NCBI RefSeq assembly: GCF_031877795.1
Contig: NC_133933.1
Span: 24,084,029-24,148,028 of the forward strand
Direction of reading: 5' to 3'
Length of the DNA: 64,000 bases
From: Strix aluco
Lineage: Eukaryota; Chordata; Aves; Strigiformes; Strigidae
Positions within the stretch are counted from its first letter, which is position 1. Every line of letters begins with the position of its first letter. Below, piece after piece: positions 55,101 through 64,000 of the stretch. The notes beneath the pieces were generated by a model. That model was not told the DNA's origin. It saw only the letters and a list, made by a program, of their open reading frames with translations, and made no database searches. Made by a program: the position numbers and the translations under genes.

Positions 55101-57836
55101 ACTGCTCATATGATTCTGCTTGTCACCTGTCTGTAACAGCTGCAAGTGCCTGTTTCAGATATTTCAGAGGTACAGAAGTTGCTCGTTCTTTCTGAGGACA
55201 GCTGTCTGACAGATCAAAACAGAAAGGAAATGTCCACAAGCAGAGACACTGAAGATTGGGTCATTCTAAGGGAACATTCTTCCTTCTAATTCTTTGGTTC
55301 TTGGGTTAACTCCTGGCTCTTGCTTTGTATCTGACATCCTATTGGTTAGGCCATAGCATCTCCAGCTGCAAGTGCAACTTCACAATTTTTTGTGCTCAAA
55401 CACAGAGCTCCTGAGTTATCTTCACTTTTCAGCACAGTCTGTAAGCATCTGTTGCTTGGAGAGAATGTGTATCAAGATCAGCTGTCTTTCTATTGCATGT
55501 ACCATAATTAGCTTTTAATTCTTTTGATGAAACAATTAATGTGGCCCCATGAGTTAACTGGTGTAGTTATATGAAGCTGCTTCTCACTAGTCGATGTGCT
55601 TCCATTACTAATCTCTTCCAGCCAGGAGCCTGTGGTCTCCATTACAGGGTGACTCTTGACTCCTGGTTGAAAGCAAACACAGTTGGTGTCCTGGGGGAGG
55701 ATTTTTCCCTTCCGTAGCAGCTTACTTCATGCCTTCCTAGGTGAGTTCTGGTGTAACAGGTATCTGATCTGCTCACTTTTCAATGGATTGAAAGTTCTAC
55801 CTCAAGACCAACTTTTGTGGCTAGTGTAAAGTAATACTCTGTGTGTTAAGTAAGAATTTCACTAACTTAACGAGCTAAATATATTTCCAGCTTCAATTCT
55901 GGATGGAGGTCTGTTTCCCCTAAAGTTCTGGTTTAGAAATGTCTACTGATACAAAGTTCATGGTCTTGAGTGGTCCAGAGCTTCCTCCCATCTTATCATT
56001 TCCCTGAGATGTGATAGATATGCGATATGTATGATATAACACAGATATGATAGTGTCATTTTAGGACCTTAAAACACTTTTATCTTCCAGACTGTGAACT
56101 GTTGATTGTGTTTAGATCTTGAAGTAAAATAGCTTTTTCTGAGAAGTTACAGGACAGTGGTTCCAAGATCTGATATCCTTGAACACTCTGTACTAGATCT
56201 GTGCATGATATTCAGGTGGGAGTGGGTGGGACTGTAAATAGTCAAGAAGAGAGGGAAATGTTCATATCTGTTTCTAGACTCAGTGGTTAATTAAGTGCTG
56301 GTTAATAGTTAATGAAGACACTCTTCTCAAAAGTTATCTTTAAAATAGAGTTCTAGAAATCTAAGGTATGGTATGTCATAAAGTACTCCTAAATAAAATA
56401 GGAGCTGGAATTTGTTGCTGTCTCTCATCATTACTGCTGTGGAGTTGTGAACCCCCAATTTTTATGTAGGGACCCAAAAGTGTGAAAGTTTGTGATGGAA
56501 GTTAGTGACTGTTTTTGACAGGTATCTATCTGTGCTTCTTAGATGTTTATTAAAAAAAACCCCAAAACTGGAGTACAGGAGGAAGACTGAGAGCAGAGGG
56601 AATGCAAGATAGATGTATTTTTGTACACAGCTTGCCTTCCTTCTGTATGAAAACCTTTCAGGCATTTAGTGGTATTTTAAACTTGGCTTTTCAGATCAAT
56701 TAGCTTTATTACAGCCTGCTCTCCTGAAATGTAAAGTACCAAGTTCCTTCTTTCAAGTGAAGATGTTCCATGTCAAAACTTACTTTGAATTCTACTTTTT
56801 TTTTCCCTAAGGCAAATTACCAGTATTTTTTTTTCCTCCATCTATAGACACAGAGAAATAAAACCAGCAGCTATGTCCACAGAGGAAAATGGAAAAGGAA
56901 GTGATTTAAAGAATTGCTAAGTACCATAATTTGGTTGCAGGCATTGAATTTTTTTATGACAGGGTTCTAGCTTTGGAAAATGGGGTAGGGTTTTCTTATT
57001 CTTTTATATTTGACATCTGTAACTTCAAAATTGTTCCTAGAATAGGAAGAATTCATTTCCTTCTGAGACCAGAAATCACAATCTGCTGGGAAGAAAAGGG
57101 CAAAAATTGAGAAATCAATCAGTTGTGCACCTTTGAGAGGAATCATTTAAGCAATTATTTCCGTTATTGAGCTTCAAAAGGGAAAAGACATAGTGGTGAA
57201 GTTAGGAGAATTATAACATGTGTGTTCTGCAGTGGGTTCTCCTGCTTAGTTTGTGTGAGATATTACTTAATTCCTCTTTGTCTCTGTTGTCTCTGAAACA
57301 TTAAGAATGCCTTCTGATTCACTGCGAAGGCTTTATCAGCCACAAAAGACTTGGGATGATGCAAAAAAAATAATTCTACTGAGGCAAAAATGCTGGGGTG
57401 GACCTTAGTTCTTTTGAGGCTGTACAAGAACTCTAGAACTCAAGAGATACAAATGTTTTTACATACAAAACCACCCCAGCAATGCAGGCTTGGTTGCAAA
57501 AGAGTTTAGGAACTGCTGGAAAATAAAGCTGCTCTTACTTTTCTCTGTTTGGGAGACCTGAAAGGTTAGTAGGTGTACTCTGCTCAGAGGTGAGAGCCTA
57601 CAAGGCAGCGATGGCCGTAGTCCAAGAGTGAGTGGGACAGGCTCAGCTGGAGCAGAGCGGCAACCCAAGCTCACGAGCCCGCGCGGAGCAGGGGTGCCAC
57701 ACAGATGTAGTGGGAGGAATGCTGCCTGGGCTGGGCCCTTCCCCTCTGCAGAGAAAGACGTCGAGATCCATCACTTATGTGAATACCTCGGGGTGAGACA
57801 CATCCACGTGCTCCCGTGCAATGGACAACTAGGAAT
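52191..57836. other. Intergenic DNA downstream of TMEM63A
   Basis: About 5.6 kb with no recognisable gene. It includes an imperfect 56-base duplication at 52835-52920 and, at its right end (57590-57836), a moderately GC-rich patch bordering the second CR1 fragment. Confidence 0.5.
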
Positions 57837-58217
57837 GAAGCGGAGCTGGGACTGTTCAGTTTGAGGAAGAGAAGGCTGAGGGGAGACCTCATCACTCTCT
57901 ACCTGAAAGGACATTGTAGAGAGGTTGGTGCTGGTCTCTTCTCACAGGTGATTAGTGACAGAACAAGAGGGAATGGCTTTAAACTCCAACAGGAGAGGTT
58001 TAGACTGGACATTAGGAAAAAAATTTTCACAGAAAGAGTGGTCAGAGAGTGGAATAGGCTGCCCGGGGAGGGGGTGGAGTCACCATCCCTGGATGTGTTT
58101 AAGGGTCGTTTAGACGAGATGCTGGGGGATATGGTGTAGGGGAGAACTTTGTAGAGTAGGGCTGATGGTTGGACTTGATGATCCTAAGGGTCTTTTCCAA
58201 CCTGAATGATTCTGTGA
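57837..58217 (+). mobile_element. CR1 LINE fragment, short 3' end copy
   Basis: Plus-strand CR1 3' end: the open frame contains [40 protein letters not shown] and [20 protein letters not shown], then the 3' UTR ending in aacctgaatgattctgtga. It is much more truncated at the 5' end than the copy near 8.2 kb and differs from it at many positions. Relative to the first copy it has a short in-frame deletion (YLKGHC against YNYLTGGC). It is inactive. Confidence 0.9.
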
Positions 58218-61200
58218 ACAGTAGGTGGATCACGTTGAGAAGGAAGGATGGGGTATTTACCAGGAAGCCCCTGTCAGCAGGACAGCCAGAAACTGGTTTT
58301 GCATTGGATGTGGGGTGGGTGCCAGTGGGGGGCAAGTCGGGGACTGGAAGGAATTTCAGACTTGAGGGTGCAGTTTCTCTTTCCACCTGCCTCCAGGGCC
58401 TGGTGCTCCCTGGGCCCAAAGCCAGCTGCGGGCATGGCCAGAGCCCCCTGCTCGGCCCTGGGCGCAGGAGGCTGCGCAGGTGGGAGGCCGGGCCCCTGGC
58501 AGCTGCTGGGACAGGCAGCACAGGCAAGGCAACGCGGTCGGTTTTGCTCCTGGCACCTCTCCTGTGCTGTTGAAACAACAGTTGTGAGTCGGTCTTCACA
58601 TATAGTTAAGGTTGTCGTGTTGGTATCTTTGACTCAGTAGCTGGGTGGTTGAGTGTAGTTTTGTCTTCACATGTTTCTGCTCACCTTTTCTCTGTACCGT
58701 ACTCCCTCTGCACCGATCATCTGCAGTGGTTTGAACTGTGGCTGCAGAGGGGGATCATCTTTCCTTTAAGAAGATGGAAACTCACCACTTACATCTCATT
58801 TATCATTTGTCCCATCCTCAAAACTGCAGACATCCAGCTATTAAACACAGGGAGAGCACGAGCATCCTTAACATCTTAAAATCCAATCAGGGAGGTATTT
58901 TGAAGACTGTCATGTGGACTACATCTAGCAAGGGGAAAGAGCTGTCACTCAGCACAGATCTGTTCTAAATACTGCTCTCCAGAAGTCAACTGACAATTGT
59001 AATGGGGCTAATTCTTCTAGCAGCATTGGCATAACACCATCAGGGCTGTCTGGCACTGCACAGGATATTTCTTCCACGAAAGAAAACTAATCCTAAGCAA
59101 GATGGTTTTAGTGTGAGTTATGTTCCTTAAAGTGCTATTACAGCAAGTAAAACAAGTGGCATCGTTTCTCAGTGTTTTAAAATAAGCTACCCTGAAATCA
59201 ATATGGATTTATTCCTTGTCTCTTCCCACAGTATCCAGAAGGATCCTTCCATTCCTCTTTCAGACAAAAATGTATCTTCATTTAATGCGTATTATGTATT
59301 GCACCTGCTGTAGAACGGCATGTGCACTTGATTGACTGTCTTGAACTGATCAGTCCCTGCCCCCAGGCAATTCCGGCTGACTCAGTGGTGATGAATAGTG
59401 CCCCTTATGGATCTAGAGCTAACTGTGATGCTAGACTTAACAGATTCTGTTTTTCACTAAATGATGATTTAACTTCCTTTTTCATATGAAAGTGTGATTT
59501 CTGTTCATATTTTTTTTCATTCATACTCTGAGCAATGCCTGACTTTTTTGTTTGATGTGCATGAAGTCTTGTCTTGTTTAGTTGGATAAGATGTCTAAAG
59601 GCTGCATATAGTGGCTTGGATTTTTCATGACTTTAGGGTTTGTAGTTTAAGAATCAGAAGTCAAATTTGGTTGTAGTGGGAGTTAGTTGAGCTGGAGCTA
59701 TATGGGAAGATGATGGCCTTACTTGTGTTTTTCCATAGCAAAAGGAGATACTTTTCAAAGCACTTCAGCTGGCAGGGACAGAGTGTAAGTTCTGTTTATT
59801 TTCAGTGGCGTCTTCATGGTTCTGAACCTCTTATCCAGACTCTTCATGGGCTGTAACTGGCTAATTAAAAAGCAGGGTTTAGGTCAGCTACTTTTGGTTT
59901 TGGTGGGGGATAAATGCATGCTTTGGAGCAACTTAAGGAGGAATGGCTTTTAGGGCAGCAGTTTCTTTGAGCAGAGGCTTTGGGGCAACTTTGGCCCAGA
60001 AATGGAAGCTTCACCAAGAAATGGCTCTGGAGCAAACCAAAATGTTTTGAGCATCAAAGTGTCACTGGATTCTGGGTTCTCCTGAAGGCTGTAGCTACTC
60101 TTTCAAAGAAAGAGCCTTATTCCCAAGGAACAGCTCAGCCAGCCCAACAGCAGCGCACTTGGCCTTGTTAGAGGAAACTTACTGTCTTGAGGGGCGGGTA
60201 CTCAGCTGGCTCATTTAAATAAGAACAAGTATAATAGAGCAGGGAGTCCTCTCTTACTGCTTATCACTATTGCAATAATCTGATATGCACGGTTACTTGC
60301 TAACAGAAATGTTATAACTATTTCTGATTATCTGACCAACTCTTGCACTGCTCACTGTAGTACTGCCCAAATAATGGCCCATTAGCCAATACCAGAGTGT
60401 GTCAGAAATGAGTCTGGATTCACTCAGGGTGGTTCTTAAATCCAAATCTGAGGCTTATGGGAGAGTTGCTCCCTGCAGGAAGAGATGCAGATACTATCAC
60501 TCGCCCACAAACACTTCATTAGTATTAAACCTTACGCTACAGGCCGTGGGATTGGCTGCGCTTTGCTAAAAACAGATGATTATTTTGAAAAAGGGGAGGG
60601 GAATTGATGGCAGGCTTTACAGCTGGCACATAGCTGAGTTTTATACTCTTTCACATTGTCAGAGTATTTCACTGAATCTTTGTATCTCAGAGTAGATAAG
60701 TAGGTGATGAACAACAGCTGCTGATAGCTGTGGGCTTAAGGTTTGAGAAGGGTGACATCAGAGTTCAGAATGACCTGTGCTATATAACAGGTGTTTAATT
60801 TTAATTTTTAAGCTTCTAAAGTCTACACCTTTTAGGTCCAGATTTTTTTCTCTTTCAGGCGTCAAACCCATTTTTGTGCTGGGTTTAGTGCCTCGGTGCC
60901 TGTCTTCCATACTAAGTAAAACTGACAGTGTGGACAGCTCGTGTTTGTAGTAGGCTGAAGCGCACTTATCTAGTGTGCAGCGCGGGGCAAGGACGTGCTC
61001 GCTCGCTGCTGCTGTGCATTATCATTGTCTCAGATTGCTGAGCACTGTCAGGCATATTTAAAAATAGAAAGGTTCTACAGGCAGTTGTTTTTTTGTCCTG
61101 CTCACTGGTGACTGAGCCTGGATGAGCTGCTTGTAACATAAGATCACAAGACAGAGTCCTGATGTGTCTCCTTTCATTGAGGCTGGGCCCCTTTAAGCAG

Positions 61201-62449
61201 ATCTGCTCCAGAAGGGAGAGAGAAAATGCTTCGAGCCTTCTGCTCCCATCTGAAAATGGGTTTGGCAGGTATCATATAGCAAACTTCCTTCCCCTTTACT
61301 GTATCTGCGTTGTGACTGAACAGTCCCTGGGGAAGAATTCGGTTATATCGGAATATGGCAGCGCTCCCTGGCACCACAGCAGATGTCTGCGTCTGCATTA
61401 GAGAGGAGAGGGGATGATCTCCAGCTCTGAAATATAAGGCCACACAGGGGACAGAAGTGAAGCAAAAACAAATGGCCAGAGATCAAGACCTGTGCAAGAG
61501 GGAGCACGGTGGTGCCTGTAAACAGCTGTTGCTGTCAGAGGTGAGCTGACTCTTCTTGAATAAGTAACCTTTTTTCAATATGCTGCACCTGAAACAAGTT
61601 TAGGGATGGTCTTCTCTGAGAAGAGTCTATTTTAGACAAAGCAAATGATTCTGGATTTTCTTTCTGTCTATTCAAAACAGACTGGCCTGAACCACACAAT
61701 AGTGTGCAAATGAGAACACTCATTTTGACTAATGAAAGCATTTATAAGTAAATGTAGAATTACCACTCACTACTAATCTGGAAGCAAGAAGTCAAGTACA
61801 GCTTGAAAGTGTAAGGCAGCACTGCAGTCAAATCTTGTGAGGGCTCCTCGGCCTTCCTCTGTGGGCACCCAGGTGTGGAAGCACAGAAGGCAGGGGAAAG
61901 GGAGCAAGAGGTCTCATCTCTGCTCAGAAAACAGCTCCCTAACCCATCTGCCCTAATGATTTTCTGTCATGGCGTATCAGGGGGCCTTCAGCACAAAGAC
62001 TCCAATGTGCCCAGCAGGAGCGTTCACTTGCCTTCTGTGAAACAAACTACGGCCTATTCTTGAGTCTAAAGCCCTGTGGGATGGAGCAGGGCTCTGCCGG
62101 AGTGACTCTTATTTAACAGCTTCCATCTCAATTAATATTGTAAAATAATACTAATCCATGCAATTGTTACTGGTGGATTATATTTCCCTGTGCTTGCAGG
62201 GGTAGGGAAGTATATCAGAAGTGACTGGAGAACAAAACCCTACTGAAATCAGTCATCTGGATAGAGTTTGAGTGTTTGAAGCTCAACTGCACACACTAGG
62301 GACTGTTGCTGGCAAAAACATACAGCCCTTCAAGTTCAATTTTCTTTGAGCAGTTTGCCTTCAATCTGACCTTTGTAACGGATGCAGTACAGAATTGATA
62401 GGGTGAGTAAAATCTCACTTATCAAAAAATTGAAGAAACACACAGGTAT
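58218..62449. other. Intergenic DNA between CR1 and the EPHX1 3' end
   Basis: About 4.2 kb without a recognisable gene. A GC-rich patch lies at about 58370-58550; its overlapping ORFs on both strands match no family I know. The remainder is AT-rich, ordinary noncoding sequence. Confidence 0.5.
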
Positions 62450-63291
62450 TATCCAAAATTCTGATGCAAGTTTATTTTAATTTTGAATTAATCAAATTTT
62501 TATACTCTAGGAGCAGGTATTTACAATACGCTGCAGAAGCAGTGCAAAGCCACAGTGTCTTGAGCCCCTCCAGGGCTCTGATTTTAGTTGAGTACAAATT
62601 CAGTGCAGAGGTAGCTTGGGCTATAATCACTCCCACCCAACCCCTCCTCCTGGTCAGAGCTACAGGCGCCCATGTGTTTCAGCTGCTCCTCCCGTGTTGC
62701 TGCCCCAGGAGCCTGGCGCGGGGGAGCTGAGCTTCCTCACAGCCAGGAAGCTGCTTAACAGCCCAGGCTGGAAGAGAAAGGCAGCCAGCAGTAGCCAGCT
62801 GGCTAGTTTAAAGGTACTGTAGATCATCAATGCTGATTAACTGACACACTCATGCAAGTTAGGTCTTGCGGGGCTGTTCCCCATTATTTAGGTGAGGAAC
62901 CTCACACCTACACCAAGTCAAGTTTTACTGCTGCCATGAAGAAAAGCCTTTCCTAACAATTAAACTGTTATTAGTTGTAAGGTCTATTTTTCAATTTCAG
63001 AGCAAGAGTCAGGAATACTACAGAACAGATTTTAGAAGTCTCTGCTCAGGGCAGAAGATAACCAAGTAATCTTCGTGCTACTTTCTTAGCCTAGCTGAAC
63101 AAAATAAACCCAACCCAAAATCAGCAGGTCCCCACAGCAGTATCTCATTGAGATACACTGCATTTTTCTTGCTGTCCTCTCTATCTGGTCAAGAATAAGA
63201 TCTAATTACATAGACTACAGGAGACTTAGTAGGGCCTGTACATGTGCTAAACTATAACCAGTTATCCTGCTGTTTGTTAGGGGAGTTGGTC
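62450..63291 (-). other. EPHX1: Probable EPHX1 3' UTR
   Basis: Minus-strand sequence after the EPHX1 stop, running to a possible cleavage site about 20 bases past the first AATAAA on that strand (plus-strand TTTATT at 62471-62476). I found no nearer AATAAA on the minus strand. The end point is inferred. Confidence 0.35.
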
Positions 63292-63503
63292 TCATTTCTT
63301 TCTCCAAAGTTGCTCTTTCTCTACTTTCCCAACAAACTGCAGAATATCTTCAGCAAGAAGTTCTGGTTCCTCCAAAGCTGCAAAGTGGCCACCTCGAGGC
63401 ATGAAATGGAAGGAAACTATGTTGGTGTATTTCTTCTGGGCCCAAGCCTGGGGTGTGTGCATGACTTCATTAGGGAAGGAGGCAATGCCAGTAGGTACTT
63501 GTA
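63292..63503 (-). CDS. EPHX1: EPHX1 (microsomal epoxide hydrolase), last coding exon
   Basis: Seen: after acceptor ctcacag the minus strand encodes about 70 codons, starting QVPTGIASFPNEVMHTPQAW and ending LWRKK with TGA at 63294-63292. RGGHFAALEEPELLAEDI holds the histidine of the alpha/beta-hydrolase catalytic triad. Known: EPHX1 is anchored in the endoplasmic reticulum membrane and converts epoxides of drugs, pollutants and lipids to diols through an Asp-nucleophile ester intermediate, which the His/acid pair resolves. The nucleophile-bearing exons lie beyond the right edge, and I found no further EPHX1 exon in 63504-64000. Context: EPHX1 converges tail-to-tail with TMEM63A, a neighbour pair I recall from mammals. 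Confidence 0.93.
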
Positions 63504-64000
63504 CTGTGAGCCTGAGAGAGGAGAGAGAATAATTTTAATCTTTCAAACACTTAACTCTGCAAGAAATGGAAAGTCCCACGGCAATGTTGTTAAACAGTTG
63601 GGCACACTGTTGTTAGGCAATTAAAATTCAACTTCCAGATCCTAAATTTGAAGACTAGACAACACTCCCATTCCTGGGGAAAAAAACCAAAATTTTTGCA
63701 CACATTGATATAAGGCAATTTTGTAAGGGAGCCGGGGCATGAGACTTAGACGCATGGATGGAAATTGAGGAGAGAGCCCTAGGAGGTGGTGGGTATCAAG
63801 TTTCCTCATGCTGCATTCAGGACTCAGGAGTCATGTATTGAGGGGAAAGCACATAATTTGACAAGGGCTGGAGAGAGATCTACAGTGAAGATTACAACTG
63901 GAACATGTTGAGCCTGGCAGGACAACTGGAGGGTAGGCAGGGGAAAGAATTATCTTGAACTGCTGCAAAGGGGGAGGAGAGGGGAGGAATAACAGGGTAA
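63504..64000 (-). other. EPHX1: EPHX1 intron, cut by right edge
   Basis: Sequence upstream of the last EPHX1 exon on the minus strand. I found no segment resembling the preceding EPHX1 exon and nothing else recognisable. Confidence 0.7.

Noticed and set aside
57816-58139. 107-codon ORF as a host gene
   Set aside because: It is CR1-derived, as for the copy near 8.5 kb.
63244-63624. 126-codon plus-strand ORF at the right end
   Set aside because: It is antisense to the EPHX1 last exon, which is clearly coding on the minus strand.

Overview
The window is vertebrate nuclear DNA, almost certainly from a bird. It has intron-rich genes with GT-AG splice sites, one CpG-island promoter, sparse interspersed repeats, and two CR1-type LINE fragments with the CR1 3' end typical of birds. 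Three genes can be assembled exon by exon. No bacterial-type operons, CRISPR arrays, tRNA or rRNA genes were seen.

Layout. (1) Bases 1-2402, minus strand: the 5' half of a LEFTY gene (Nodal antagonist of the TGF-beta superfamily), with a TATA box, exon 1, exon 2 and the first 59 bases of exon 3; the rest lies off the left edge. (2) Bases 2403-18690: about 16 kb without a recognisable gene. It holds a cluster of three FOXH1-type motifs 2.3-2.5 kb upstream of the LEFTY start, a CR1 fragment (about 8230-8942), a purine-rich tract and small repeats. (3) Bases 18690-19520: a CpG island with a probable noncoding first exon. (4) Bases 20929-51245, plus strand: a complete TMEM63A gene. Its 22 coding exons have consistent phases and encode 804 residues; the 3' UTR probably ends near 52190. 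(5) Bases 52190-62450: gene-poor DNA with a second CR1 fragment at 57837-58217. (6) Bases 63292-63503, minus strand: the last coding exon of EPHX1 (microsomal epoxide hydrolase), including the catalytic-histidine motif, with a probable 3' UTR down to about 62450. The rest of EPHX1 lies off the right edge.

The genes are linked by synteny, not by a shared pathway. LEFTY restrains Nodal signalling in germ-layer and left-right patterning. TMEM63A is a mechanosensitive cation channel of the OSCA/TMEM63 family. EPHX1 hydrolyses epoxides at the endoplasmic reticulum. LEFTY and TMEM63A are divergently transcribed, and TMEM63A and EPHX1 converge. I found no clearly new biological system. The observations most worth checking are the candidate Nodal-responsive enhancer of LEFTY and a predicted TMEM63A upstream ORF whose stop overlaps the main start codon (ATGA). 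Exon boundaries were read by eye from splice consensus, frame continuity and remembered family similarity; no alignment or expression data were available.
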